Numbered from the stretch's first letter, positions 7,654 through 15,847 are shown. The stretch: DNA of 20,831 nt from JBAZZQ01 sp041658725 (GCA_041658725.1 JBAZZQ010000065.1:1-20831); one strand, 5' to 3'. Notes: generated from the letters alone by a model not told the origin. Numbers and translations are program-made.

Positions 7654-9342
7654 ATGAACATTAATGTAGGAAATTTCATAATTGATTCACAAGGATACTT
7701 CAGCCGGGATGGTCAGCGAATATTTCCTATCGGTGTGAACTATTGGCCCGGGTCTTGCGGTGTTGACATGTGGCAGAATTGGCCGGTTGACGAAATAAAA
7801 CATGATCTGGATTTGATAGGGCGGTTGGGTCTTAACTGCCTGCGTTTTTTTCTTCGCTGGCAGGATTTCGAACCGCAGCTTGGCCAATATGATGTCGGAG
7901 CATTTGATCGACTCTGCCAATTCATGACCTGGTGCAGCGAACGGGATTTGCTGGTTCAGCCAACATTGTTTGTCGGATGGATGAGCGGTGGCCTGTTCTG
8001 GCCGGCATGGAAAGGTTCACGTAATCTTTTTCATGATCCTTTGATGATAGAACGTGCAGTTGCCTTTGCCGGTAAGGCGGCGGGAATGCTGGGCTCTTTC
8101 AGGAAGATCGTTCTGGCTATCGATCAAGGAAACGAGTTGGATTGTTTGCCGGATTCGCACGAATCCTCATGCGATCAGATTGTCCATTGGTCCCAGGCCG
8201 TGAACGAAGCGATACGCAAATCGTTTCCAGGCTGCCTGATTATCAGTGGAAATGACCATGTTCAAGTTAAGGATGATACCGCCTGGCGGCTGGATGTAAA
8301 TCTTGGCCTTGACCTGGTGAGCATGCACGCGTATCCGGTGCCCGGATGGCACAATGCGATTGCGTTTGATGGTCTTACGGACCCCTTATGTCAATCGTTA
8401 CTTCCCTTTTATACAAAATTTGCCCGGGCGTTTGGCCCCGTGATGGTTCAGGAATTTGGTTCAATTATTTCCTATGGAACGGAGGCGATTGATCGATATC
8501 TTCAAGCTGTATTGCCCGCCTGTTTAAAAGTTGGGGCGAATGGGTTTCTTTGGTGGTGCCTTCGGAATATTAGGGCAACGAGTTATAACTATGTTCGCGT
8601 TCCCTTCGAAAGATCGCTTGGTCTGGTAGACGACCAAGACCATCCCAAGCCCGCACTCACCGCGTTCCTTACGTTTGCGGCGTCGTTGAAAGAAGGGAAT
8701 ATTCCCGATCTGTCTTCTCACAATAAACCCTCCATCGGGCTATATATTCCAAAATCTTATTATTATCGTAATGTGCCGGAAAATCCGGGGAACCTCCCGA
8801 ACCGATTGTCTTCATGGTTGATTCTGGCCAATTATATCCTGGAATCCCTGGGGCACAGTCCGGCGATGGTGCGGGGTGGCCGGCAGATTGATCCGGAGAT
8901 CAAAACGATTCTGATTCCCGGTTCACTGATCGATGAACATGAAGCAACGGCTCTGGAAACCTGGGTGGCATCGGGAGGAACATTGATTTGGCACGGTCCG
9001 TCTTATACTGCCTGGTGCGGGGTGCAATCACAACTGACCGGAGCTGTTCCAATCGATTTTCGTGAAACTTCCTCGGTTTTGGCTGAAGCGTTCTCCGACC
9101 GCTGGTCCTTTAAAACGTTTCCGGGCGGTACGATGGTGGAACTGGAAATGAAAACCGCAACATCTGTCGTGTACGATCAACGTCAACTTCCCCTGGTTTT
9201 GGTCAATCGTTTGGGGCACGGCTCGGTCGTTACTGCCTTGCCGTGTGTTGAGCAGGAACTGGTGGACGCCGGTGGGCAGCGGGCTGTGCGGGACCGTTGG
9301 AAACGTTGGTATGAAGGAATGCTTTCAATCGCATTAGAATAA
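7654..9342 (+). CDS. Clan GH-A glycoside hydrolase (GH5/GH42-like)
   Basis: A 562-residue cytoplasmic glycosidase with no signal peptide. The N-terminal motif FPIGVNYWPG and the barrel that follows are typical of clan GH-A beta-glycosidases. The acid/base is likely Glu161 in DQGNEL (Asn-Glu pair after strand 4) and the nucleophile Glu267 in VMVQEFGS. A WW pair at 300-301 (FLWWCLR) fits the sugar-platform region. After about residue 355 comes a Rossmann-like C-terminal part (GLYIPKSYYY ... ILIPGSLI ... WVASGGTLIWHGP) resembling the glutamine-amidotransferase-like domain of GH42 beta-galactosidases. It is the first gene of the plus operon; only a weak GTGAG precedes the ATG, but the family-like N-terminus supports this start. 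It could cleave beta-galactosides, beta-mannosides or similar links. Clan confident, family not assigned. Confidence 0.8.
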   Translation: MNINVGNFIIDSQGYFSRDGQRIFPIGVNYWPGSCGVDMWQNWPVDEIKHDLDLIGRLGLNCLRFFLRWQDFEPQLGQYDVGAFDRLCQFMTWCSERDLLVQPTLFVGWMSGGLFWPAWKGSRNLFHDPLMIERAVAFAGKAAGMLGSFRKIVLAIDQGNELDCLPDSHESSCDQIVHWSQAVNEAIRKSFPGCLIISGNDHVQVKDDTAWRLDVNLGLDLVSMHAYPVPGWHNAIAFDGLTDPLCQSLLPFYTKFARAFGPVMVQEFGSIISYGTEAIDRYLQAVLPACLKVGANGFLWWCLRNIRATSYNYVRVPFERSLGLVDDQDHPKPALTAFLTFAASLKEGNIPDLSSHNKPSIGLYIPKSYYYRNVPENPGNLPNRLSSWLILANYILESLGHSPAMVRGGRQIDPEIKTILIPGSLIDEHEATALETWVASGGTLIWHGPSYTAWCGVQSQLTGAVPIDFRETSSVLAEAFSDRWSFKTFPGGTMVELEMKTATSVVYDQRQLPLVLVNRLGHGSVVTALPCVEQELVDAGGQRAVRDRWKRWYEGMLSIALE

Positions 9343-9357
9343 GAAAGGAAGAATAAA

Positions 9358-10332
9358 ATGCCGTTGGTTGATTTGCCTCTGAACGAATTATACACATACG
9401 AAGGCCGTAATCCCTGTCCGAAGGATATGGACGCATATTGGGAAAAGGCTTTGGCGGAAATGAAATCCACAGATTCGAAGGTTGAACTGATCCCCGCGAC
9501 ATTTACGGTTCCATTTGCCGAATGCTTTGATCTGTATTTTACCGGAGTTCGCGGGGCACGAATCCATGCATTGTATCTCCGTCCCAAACAGGCGATTGGC
9601 ATCGGGCATAAGAAACCCCATCCGGCGGTTTTAATGTTTCATGGTTATTCTGGAAGTGCCGGAGATTGGTCGAGCACGTTCAGTTATGTGGCCCTGGGGT
9701 TTTCTGTGGCCGCGATGGATTGCCGGGGACAGGGCGGATTGTCAGAAGATACGGGAGGGGTGAAAGGGAATACGTTGCATGGACACATTATTCGTGGTTT
9801 GAACGATCGGCCGGAAAATCTTCTTTTTCGGCAGATTTTTCTCGATACGGCCCAGTTGGCAAATATTGTCATGGCGATGCCGGAAGTGGATCCGGATCGC
9901 GTCGGGGCAATCGGTCAGTCACAGGGTGGGGGGCTAACGTTGGCTTGCGGCGCTCTGGAGCCAAGAATTAAAAGGCTTGTTCCGTTTTATCCTTTTCTAT
10001 GCGATTATAAACGTGTATGGGAAATGGATCTTGCCCTCGAAGCCTACGAAGAGCTGAAATCATTTTTCAGGCGATTCGACCCTCGACATGAGCGGGAAGA
10101 AGAAATCTTTACACAACTGGGTTATATCGATGTTCAGCATTTGGCCAAACGAATTCAGGGACAGGTGCTCTGGGGTCTGGGACTGGCGGATAAAATTTGC
10201 CCGCCATCGACGCAATTTTCCGCCTATAACAAAATTCGCAGTCCCAGGCACATGGTGATTTACCCGGATTTCGGACATGAACATCTGCCCGGATTTTACG
10301 ATCAAGCGTTTCAATTTCTTTCGGAGTTGTAA
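9358..10332 (+). CDS. axeA: CE7 acetyl esterase (acetylxylan esterase / cephalosporin-C deacetylase family)
   Basis: At 324 residues this matches the usual CE7 length. Family signatures are present in order: HGYSG (95-99), the CE7-specific RGQG (123-126), the nucleophile motif GQSQGG (186-191, Ser188), the acid Asp278 in ADKICPPST, and the His at 307 in FGHEHL. CE7 enzymes remove acetyl groups from short xylo-oligosaccharides and other small acetylated compounds, usually in the cytoplasm as hexamers. No signal peptide is seen, consistent with that. A clear AAAGGAAG site precedes the ATG, 15 bases after the GH-A gene ends, so the two are translated from one message. Here it likely deacetylates imported oligosaccharides before the glycosidases act. 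The symbol reflects the family only. Confidence 0.93.
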   Translation: MPLVDLPLNELYTYEGRNPCPKDMDAYWEKALAEMKSTDSKVELIPATFTVPFAECFDLYFTGVRGARIHALYLRPKQAIGIGHKKPHPAVLMFHGYSGSAGDWSSTFSYVALGFSVAAMDCRGQGGLSEDTGGVKGNTLHGHIIRGLNDRPENLLFRQIFLDTAQLANIVMAMPEVDPDRVGAIGQSQGGGLTLACGALEPRIKRLVPFYPFLCDYKRVWEMDLALEAYEELKSFFRRFDPRHEREEEIFTQLGYIDVQHLAKRIQGQVLWGLGLADKICPPSTQFSAYNKIRSPRHMVIYPDFGHEHLPGFYDQAFQFLSEL

Positions 10333-10334
10333 TT

Positions 10335-10371
10335 GCTTTTTTGATAGGTCTCGGCGAGTTCCGAAAAAAGC
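10335..10371 (+). repeat. Inverted repeat in the CE7-cupin gap
   Basis: GCTTTTTT (10335-10342) and AAAAAAGC (10364-10371) form an 8-base perfect inverted repeat around a 21-base loop. It lies in the widest gap (83 bases) of the plus operon, just after the CE7 stop. It could be a weak attenuator or a processing hairpin; the A/T-rich stem and long loop make it uncertain. Confidence 0.3.
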
Positions 10372-10415
10372 CTTGATAGAGAAGAGACTACAATCAATAC
10401 GAAGGAGATATACGA

Positions 10416-10760
10416 ATGGATAAATTGGTACCACAGGTCAGACGTTTTTCAGGTCTGGAGCCTTATGAACAGCAAGAACCCGGAATCGCTTTTTTCCAAT
10501 GGGTTTTAAAGCAGAACGAAATTCCTGGAACCTGTATGGGGCATGTTACGCTTGAAGGGCCGATTCACAAGACGCCGGGCGTTCACGAAGATTTCGATCA
10601 GGTTTACCTGATCTATTCCGGAACGGGAACGGTACATCTGGGAGATACGCGTGTTCAAATCGCCGAACCGGCGGCGGTCATCATTCCTCGCGGAACGAAG
10701 CATTCGGTCCAATTGCAGGCCGGCGAAAAGATAAAATATGTATTTGTCAATCGAATCTAA
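10416..10760 (+). CDS. Small single-domain cupin protein
   Basis: A 114-residue cupin. Motif 1 is HEDFDQVYLIYSGTG (residues 57-71) and motif 2 is PRGTKHSV (91-98). His57 and His96 match two of the usual metal ligands, but the second His of motif 1 is Asp59 and the Glu is Gln62, so metal binding may be altered or lost. A very strong ribosome site, AAGGAGATATAC, sits directly before the start. Small cupins in sugar loci may be isomerases, epimerases, lyases or sugar-binding sensors; nothing here decides between them. The gene lies between the CE7 esterase and the aldolase-like gene in the same operon. Fold confident, role unknown. Confidence 0.8.
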   Translation: MDKLVPQVRRFSGLEPYEQQEPGIAFFQWVLKQNEIPGTCMGHVTLEGPIHKTPGVHEDFDQVYLIYSGTGTVHLGDTRVQIAEPAAVIIPRGTKHSVQLQAGEKIKYVFVNRI

Positions 10761-10792
10761 TCACTATTTAGAATAAGTATAAGGATTATTTA

Positions 10793-11476
10793 ATGGATAT
10801 TTTAGCCCATATTGCCGAGTCTCCGATATTGGTTGCTGTTCATCCGCAGTATGCCCGATGTATGGAAAAATTTTGCCGATTCCTGGAAATTCTTTCTCAG
10901 GAGGGATATCTGGCGATGGAACTGATGGCCCGTCCGTTGGATAGTGCCGTTGAGGTTATGAAGGAACTACGAGACCTTCCTCAACGCAAACTCGTGAGTA
11001 TTGGGCTGGCGACGATACGAACAATCGGTGATGCCCAGCAGGCGATAGCGGCGGGCTCTGATTTTTTAGTGTCTCCGGCCTTTAGCGAGCGTGTATTGGA
11101 GGCGAGCATTGAGGCGGGGATTCCTTATCTCCCTGCCGTTTCAACAATGCAGGATGTTCAGGACGTCTGGGAAGCGTTTGATCGGATCGGCCGGAAGGTA
11201 TCGGTTTTGAAGTTGTGTCCGGTGGAGTTTATGACACCTCCTTACATTACGTCTCTTGGAAAATGCTATCCAGGAATTACCTTCTGTCCTACCGGAACGG
11301 TTCCTTTGCAGGAAATTCCACGTTGGGCGGCCATGGAATTCATCGGCCCACCCATTGAAAGTACTTATACGCCGGGAGAATGGATTGCCGAAGGTCGGTA
11401 TGAGCAAATTAAAGAACGACTGCGGATGCTTCGTCATCTATCTGAGGTGGGAAAGCAAACCAGACGGAAATCATGA
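10793..11476 (+). CDS. KDPG/KHG aldolase-like protein (Eda superfamily), divergent
   Basis: A 227-residue class I aldolase-like TIM barrel. The pattern MELMARPLDSAVEVM places Glu43 where the family has its catalytic Glu. IGLATIRTIGDAQQAIAAGS followed by DFLVSP matches the IGAGTV...A..AI.AGA.F.VSP block. VLKLCPVEF places Lys140 as the Schiff-base lysine (KLFPAE in the family). Changes from the norm are plain: PAVSTMQD stands where PGVxTPxE is usual, and PTGT replaces PTGG in the phosphate/carboxylate loop. The protein may therefore cleave another 2-keto-3-deoxy acid than KDPG. An AAGGATT ribosome site precedes the ATG. In this operon it would supply pyruvate from a sugar-acid branch, but no KDG kinase or dehydratase is present nearby. 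Confidence 0.75.
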   Translation: MDILAHIAESPILVAVHPQYARCMEKFCRFLEILSQEGYLAMELMARPLDSAVEVMKELRDLPQRKLVSIGLATIRTIGDAQQAIAAGSDFLVSPAFSERVLEASIEAGIPYLPAVSTMQDVQDVWEAFDRIGRKVSVLKLCPVEFMTPPYITSLGKCYPGITFCPTGTVPLQEIPRWAAMEFIGPPIESTYTPGEWIAEGRYEQIKERLRMLRHLSEVGKQTRRKS

Positions 11477-11543
11477 TTTGAAAGGAAAGAGATGGTGCAG
11501 GCCGATTTTTTCAATAATCTGAATTCCCTGGTTTCATGAAGCA

Positions 11544-12200
11544 TTGACGCGTTTATTGTTTGCCTTGAGCGCAGGTGCCCTGGTGGGAATTGAACGTGAA
11601 TTTCAGGGTCGACCGGCGGGATTACGAACGCACATTCTGGTGTGCTTGGGAGCGGCTCTGGTGTCCCTGATCTCCATTGAGACCGCTCGAATGGCCCAGC
11701 CCGTGAATGCCCAGGTCCACCTAAACATCGATCCGGGCCGAATTATTGCGGGAGTGGTAACGGGTATCGGATTCATGGGTGCGGGGGCCATTATAAAGAT
11801 GGGGGTATCGGCCCGAGGTCTGACTACGGCGGCCTCGCTTTGGGGGATAGCCATTATTGGAATGGGGTATGGGTTCGGACTTTATTATACTCCCACTATC
11901 GGTACTTTTCTGATGCTTTTTACGCTCTTGGTTCTCGGCCGGGCCGAGAAAAAGATAAAACGAAATTGGTACAAGACCGTAGTGGTAAAGCTGAAAGGGT
12001 CTCATGATGGGATCGGTCGTTTGCGTGAGGCATTCAAGGCCAGGGGGTGGTGGATAATCGACATGAACATAAGCAATGATAATCATGGTCATGCTTTGTA
12101 TGTGGAATACGAAATGCGATTGCCTGGAAAACATGAGATCGAGAATCTTGTTACTCTTTTATTGAATGCCGATTTTGTGGAAGACTTTCGAATAAGGTAA
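11544..12200 (+). CDS. MgtC/SapB family membrane protein, reading frame broken at the 5' end
   Basis: The product shows the MgtC/SapB signature: LLFALSAGALVGIERE, GRPAGLRTHILV, then IIAGVVTGIGFMGAGAI and GLTTAASLWG, giving about four membrane spans. A soluble C-terminal ACT-like tail of about 80 residues follows. This frame opens only after a TGA at 11520-11522 and has no ATG; the first usable start is a TTG at 11544 with no ribosome site. A well-placed AAAGGAAAG and ATG at 11492 instead open a neighbouring frame, MVQADFFNNLNSLVS, ending in TGA at 11537-11539. Joining the two by one base shift would give a normal MgtC N-terminus (...FHEALTRLLFALSAG). So this is a frameshifted gene, a sequencing error, or a TTG-started short form. 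MgtC proteins affect magnesium or acid tolerance; a role in sugar use is not evident. Confidence 0.8.
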   Translation: MTRLLFALSAGALVGIEREFQGRPAGLRTHILVCLGAALVSLISIETARMAQPVNAQVHLNIDPGRIIAGVVTGIGFMGAGAIIKMGVSARGLTTAASLWGIAIIGMGYGFGLYYTPTIGTFLMLFTLLVLGRAEKKIKRNWYKTVVVKLKGSHDGIGRLREAFKARGWWIIDMNISNDNHGHALYVEYEMRLPGKHEIENLVTLLLNADFVEDFRIR

Positions 12201-12207
12201 CCGTTTC

Positions 12208-12963
12208 ATGTGTCCCAAAATTAATCTGCATATTCATACGCTGCAATCCAGGTGTGCGCAACGTGAAATGACGGTGAATAATATTATAATGAAAGCGCAG
12301 GCCGCAGGGCTTGAAGTGATCGGCCTGTCTGATCACCTCCATGAAAAGAACAGGGATTTTAATGAAATGATCCTGACCACGCGAAGATGTCTAACCCAAA
12401 TAGAAACTTCCATAACTGTTTTGGTTGGATGTGAAGCCCAAATGGTTTCACCTGAGAAGGTCACGATCGACCAATCCGTAGCGGTTCAACTGGATTATGT
12501 GAGCATCTCGGCCGATCATTATCACGTACCTGAGGTGGAAAATCCGAGAAAAAAAACACCACCGGCCTATGCCGATCACTATCTGAAAATGCTGGAGGGA
12601 GCTCTCGATACGGGATTTTGCAGCATGATTTCACACCCATTCGTATTCTCAAAAGTGGAAGAAATGGATGTCCGGCAGGCACTGGCGGCGTACGATAAGA
12701 AAGCGTTGACTTCCATTCTGAAAAAAGCGGCCGACCGAAATGTCGCCTTTGAATTTAATCCAAAACATGCCGCAACTTTCCCCGGGTTTTATACGGAGTT
12801 GGTCTCGACATTTCACGATTTGGGTGTAAAATTTACCATCGGAACCGATGCGCATTCTCTATCGGATATCGGGTATGTTATTTCCGACGACCTGATTAAA
12901 GCATTAGGGATCAACGAAGATGATTTTACGGTTCCGATCAAGACGTGCAATAGGATACGATAA
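12208..12963 (+). CDS. PHP-domain metal-dependent phosphoesterase
   Basis: A 251-residue single-domain PHP protein with the full set of metal-binding motifs: NLHIHT (His8, His10), LSDH (Asp42, His43), Glu76 in GCEAQ, His104 in ADHYH, His143 in ISHPF, and TDAHS (Asp214, His216). The group includes histidinol phosphatases, YcdX-type phosphatases and DNA-polymerase-linked PHP domains; without further domains it is most likely a small-molecule phosphatase. An AAGGTAA overlapping the MgtC stop provides the ribosome site, with only 7 bases between the genes, so coupled translation is likely. It could dephosphorylate a sugar phosphate, but no substrate can be named. Confidence 0.88.
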   Translation: MCPKINLHIHTLQSRCAQREMTVNNIIMKAQAAGLEVIGLSDHLHEKNRDFNEMILTTRRCLTQIETSITVLVGCEAQMVSPEKVTIDQSVAVQLDYVSISADHYHVPEVENPRKKTPPAYADHYLKMLEGALDTGFCSMISHPFVFSKVEEMDVRQALAAYDKKALTSILKKAADRNVAFEFNPKHAATFPGFYTELVSTFHDLGVKFTIGTDAHSLSDIGYVISDDLIKALGINEDDFTVPIKTCNRIR

Positions 12964-12985
12964 ATAAAAAGGGCGGTAAAAAAGG

Positions 12986-13879
12986 ATGAAGGCAATCCGC
13001 CGAATAGTCTATTTAACCGACGTGCATCTGGGCGGTGATGACCAGATGTGGTCCCAACAACCGGCCTGTCCACAGTTGGTTCCTCAATTGCTGACCGACT
13101 TGAGGGAATGGATTGCATGTAATCACATGGATTTGGTTTTATGCGGGGGAGATCTGATTCATAATGGAACCCGCATTCAACAGGAACAGGCGTATAACAT
13201 TTTATCTTCGTTTCCTGCTTCTGTTCGGTTGTGTTTGGGGAATCACGATTTGGCATTACCGGATTCTTTGGCCAACTGGTTTCAATACTGCCCGGAACTT
13301 TGGGGTTCGCAAGGGACGGCAACCGGAGATGTCGTACTGGATATTGGTTCCGCATTATTGATCATAGTAACGAATTGCTGGCATGGATACGGGCCTGATC
13401 CCTCATTTTATTGTCCCGGTGATGGCAAAGTATGGGCAGGTCTGATCGAAAAACAATATGCGTGGCTGGAAAAACAACTTAAACAATCACAAAACAAACC
13501 GGTCATCCTGGCCATGCACGCAACGCTTTATCCTTTGCCGACGACTTTGACGGCAGCGCCCTTCCCGATCCACGGACCGGAAGGACCTTATGCTGAAAAA
13601 ATGGCGCAGTTCGTTGTCGAGCACCCACAAATCAAACTGGTACTCTCCGGCCATTGTCATGCCACATGCAGGACTTACCAGAATGGATGCGTTCATTTAA
13701 CCACCTCTGCCTTTGTCGAGCCACCGTTTCAGGTCAGAACCATTACGATAACGGAAAATGCCTTTGACGTTACGACGACCTGTTTTGTAGATATTGAAGC
13801 ATATACCCCGTCGATCAATCGCCAAAAACTTTGGACGGCGGGAGGCTGGTCCGATTGGTGTATACACATTCCCTTTTAG
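12986..13879 (+). CDS. Calcineurin-like metallophosphoesterase
   Basis: A 297-residue phosphoesterase with the ordered metallophosphoesterase motifs: TDVHLGG (Asp12, His14), CGGDLI (Asp56), GNHD (85-88), AMHAT (His178) and SGHCH (222-225). No signal peptide is seen, so it should act in the cytoplasm. It follows the PHP gene after 22 bases and is the last gene of the plus operon; the opposite-strand gene ends 55 bases beyond. The family includes cyclic nucleotide phosphodiesterases, UDP-sugar hydrolases and purple-phosphatase-like enzymes. Pairing with a second, unrelated phosphoesterase (PHP) in the same operon suggests phosphorylated intermediates or a signalling nucleotide, which is inference. 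The short gap to 13935 contains only weak hairpins (ATCCG/CGGAT at 13887-13902) and no convincing terminator. Confidence 0.88.
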   Translation: MKAIRRIVYLTDVHLGGDDQMWSQQPACPQLVPQLLTDLREWIACNHMDLVLCGGDLIHNGTRIQQEQAYNILSSFPASVRLCLGNHDLALPDSLANWFQYCPELWGSQGTATGDVVLDIGSALLIIVTNCWHGYGPDPSFYCPGDGKVWAGLIEKQYAWLEKQLKQSQNKPVILAMHATLYPLPTTLTAAPFPIHGPEGPYAEKMAQFVVEHPQIKLVLSGHCHATCRTYQNGCVHLTTSAFVEPPFQVRTITITENAFDVTTTCFVDIEAYTPSINRQKLWTAGGWSDWCIHIPF

Positions 13880-13934
13880 ATGGCTGATCCGATCAAACGG
13901 ATTGAAACCGGAATCGTACCGTTTTCGTGGCCCC

Positions 13935-14423
13935 TTAACCTTTGTAATTTCCCCCAATAGGAATCTGGGTATTTTCAAAATAATTATCATCCACGCGGCA
14001 GGGTGTGGACAATTCCAGAAGCAGCGCCGACCCAATTCCGGTAAAACGATGCACTTTTCCCGCAGGCACCGGCAAAACGTCCCCCGAATGCATTTCCCGT
14101 ACCGATTGGTCGTACATCATCTCGACCTTGCCGCGAACGATGAAAAAAGTTTCGTGTTTGATCTGGTGCCGATGAGTCGGACAGGTCTGTCCGGCAAAGA
14201 CAAAGAGATATTTTCCGCAATAACCGGCCTCCGCTTCATTGGCGATCCAGTATTCAATCAATCCGATCTTTGCAAAGTCGTTCAGGCCAAAATCCCAAAC
14301 TAAAGGTTCAACCGGAGGCACGACAAGGTTCCAGTCTTTCATCTGTCGCCCAAAGTCATCCAATGCCTTTTGTTTAATGGGTTCCCGAACGGCGATATCC
14401 AAAGCCTTCTTTAACTCGTCCAT
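13935..14423 (-). CDS. D-lyxose isomerase-like cupin (sugar isomerase)
   Basis: A 162-residue cupin resembling D-lyxose ketol-isomerases of the short (Bacillus YdaE-like) type. The core reads YCGKYLFVFAGQTCPTHRHQ then KHETFFIVRGKVEM, with metal ligands His84, His86 and Glu91, and His125 in PAGKVHRF. The GQTCPTHRHQ stretch is close to the GQTCPEHRHP of that group. The enzyme would interconvert an aldose and ketose such as lyxose/xylulose or mannose/fructose. A strong AAAGGACG ribosome site precedes the ATG. It starts 32 bases after the sialidase-like gene stop and is in the same transcript. A related DUF1498-type cupin with another sugar substrate is possible. Confidence 0.75.
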   Translation of the reverse strand: MDELKKALDIAVREPIKQKALDDFGRQMKDWNLVVPPVEPLVWDFGLNDFAKIGLIEYWIANEAEAGYCGKYLFVFAGQTCPTHRHQIKHETFFIVRGKVEMMYDQSVREMHSGDVLPVPAGKVHRFTGIGSALLLELSTPCRVDDNYFENTQIPIGGNYKG

Positions 14424-14455
14424 ATTTGTCGTCCTTTTCTGATAATATAAACGAT

Positions 14456-15646
14456 TTACTCAACACGTTCGACAATATTTCCTAAAAGAAAACGCTGAAA
14501 GACATGGCTGTAAGTTCGCCCGGGGTAAATATCCGGCATCGAAGGATCAGGTTGACGATGGGCGACGAAAAAGCGATTGTTTCCCAGATGTTCGAGGCAT
14601 GGGTATGAGGTGAAGTATCGGGCTTTTTTCAAGAGGTCGGCATCTTCGGGGATTCTCAGTTCTGGAAGGCCGTCCAAAAGCAGTTCGGGTTTCCAGGTCT
14701 GCCCGTCATCTTGGGTCGTGAATATTTGGACCCCCCAATCGCGAATCGGGGAGTAATAGCGGTCCATGAGGAACGGTCGGCTGGTAAATCGCTGGTTCGA
14801 GCCGGGTTCCCGTTCTTCGGGTAATAACGGCCGGTAGCGGGTCGTCACATTTCCAGGCCAACTCCGGGCTGCCATGACCAGTTGTCCGTCCGTTGTTAGT
14901 CGCATCCGTGTTTCACTGATGTTGATATTGATGAAGGTGGCGGGAGTCCAGGAGAGGCCGCCGTCTTGCGAGATGGATCGAGTTCCTAGGGGAAAACCTT
15001 TTTCGGTATCGAATAGGTCTGTGCGAGAAATCGCCAGAATTCGGCCGTCGGGCAATTCAATGATCGATGTTTCGTTAATCATTGATCCCAGTGTGCTCTT
15101 GTCCTGCTCAATGAAGCTTAAAAAAGCCCACGTTTGACCGTCGTCCTGGGAAGAGAGAATCATAACCTGTCCCCTTGGCGGGGTTATATGTTCGGAAAAC
15201 GAATACACCGGCAGAAGGATGCGTCCCGATTTGACTCGAATGGCCTGCCCGAAATAACAATGAATTGGCCGGGAATCTTCGATCAGGGTTTGAGGTTGCG
15301 ACCAGGATTTTCCACCATCCGTCGAACGTATGAACCGGCAAAGAATCGGGTTTTCAGGATGACGTTTATGGTCCTGGATCTCTTCATAGATAATCAGCAC
15401 CACGTTATCGATGGCGGAGACCGCCCCCGTGATACCGCCCAGAGGCAAGTCCGAGTTCAACGTCATCTCCGGCTCGCTCCACGTTAACCCTCCGTCCGAC
15501 GAACGCCGCAGAAACGATTTCTGATTGGCTATAATATCGGTGTAGTCGGTATGAAGTAACAGCAAATCTCCGTTGGGCAAAATACTCACCGTCGGATCCT
15601 GACTCAGGTGCGGGCAAATGACAAACTGCTTGGCTATTCTGAACAT
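14456..15646 (-). CDS. BNR/Asp-box sialidase-superfamily protein
   Basis: A 396-residue beta-propeller. Five Asp-boxes are visible: SSDGGLTW (49-56), STDGGKSW (108-115), SQDDGQTW (166-173), SQDGGLSW (226-233) and TQDDGQTW (311-318), the S/T-x-D-x-G-x-T/S-W repeat of the sialidase fold. The classical FRIP motif of GH33 sialidases is not seen, so true sialidase activity is not shown; other glycosidases and lyases share this propeller. No signal peptide is present, so it would act inside the cell. An AGGAGTG ribosome site supports the start. It is divergent from the secreted GH123-like gene; the two share a 262-base region containing operator O2, and it is followed by the D-lyxose-isomerase-like cupin. 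Confidence 0.82.
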   Translation of the reverse strand: MFRIAKQFVICPHLSQDPTVSILPNGDLLLLHTDYTDIIANQKSFLRRSSDGGLTWSEPEMTLNSDLPLGGITGAVSAIDNVVLIIYEEIQDHKRHPENPILCRFIRSTDGGKSWSQPQTLIEDSRPIHCYFGQAIRVKSGRILLPVYSFSEHITPPRGQVMILSSQDDGQTWAFLSFIEQDKSTLGSMINETSIIELPDGRILAISRTDLFDTEKGFPLGTRSISQDGGLSWTPATFININISETRMRLTTDGQLVMAARSWPGNVTTRYRPLLPEEREPGSNQRFTSRPFLMDRYYSPIRDWGVQIFTTQDDGQTWKPELLLDGLPELRIPEDADLLKKARYFTSYPCLEHLGNNRFFVAHRQPDPSMPDIYPGRTYSHVFQRFLLGNIVERVE

Positions 15647-15793
15647 GTTTCACTCCTGTCGTATTCACCCGGGAGGGGAATGCTGGGAATATTTTGCAAG
15701 TCCAACCGGATCATGCGAATGTTAATTGTTTTATCATTGTCAATCATGTCTAGTCGCTTTTCCTGAACTACGCAAAATTCCACAAAATTTTGT

Positions 15794-15821
15794 TTGCATT
15801 TTAAATCTAATCTATTACAAT
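15794..15821 (+). promoter_or_regulatory. Promoter for the GH123-like gene
   Basis: TTGCAT (15794-15799), a 16-base spacer and TACAAT (15816-15821) precede operator O2 by 8 bases, the same geometry as the cassette before the regulator. The inferred start near 15829 supports translation from the ATG at 15909, because a frame open back to 15726 would begin upstream of the promoter. Confidence 0.6.
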
Positions 15822-15847
15822 ATACCAATGAACACACGTATGTTCAA
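15819..15847 (-). promoter_or_regulatory. Promoter for the sialidase-like/lyxose isomerase pair
   Basis: Minus strand TTGAAC (15842-15847), 17 bases and TATATT (15819-15824), identical in both hexamers and spacing to the reverse promoter at 7571-7599. The leader to the ATG at 15646 would be about 165 bases, so another promoter closer to the gene cannot be excluded. Confidence 0.45.
15830..15845. promoter_or_regulatory. LacI-type operator O2, one change from the palindrome
   Basis: GAACACACGTATGTTC differs from O1 and O3 by a single T-to-C change in the left arm. Its central CG and its position 8 bases after a TACAAT -10 are kept. It lies between two divergent genes, and the single mismatch suggests slightly weaker binding here. 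Confidence 0.75.

Noticed and set aside
10400..10415. Ribosome site AAGGAGATATAC resembling that of common expression vectors
   Set aside because: A short A/G-rich match near a start codon is expected by chance, and the flanking sequence is native-looking.
13887..13902. Small inverted repeat ATCCG/CGGAT between convergent operons
   Set aside because: Five-base stem with no T-run; too weak to call a terminator.
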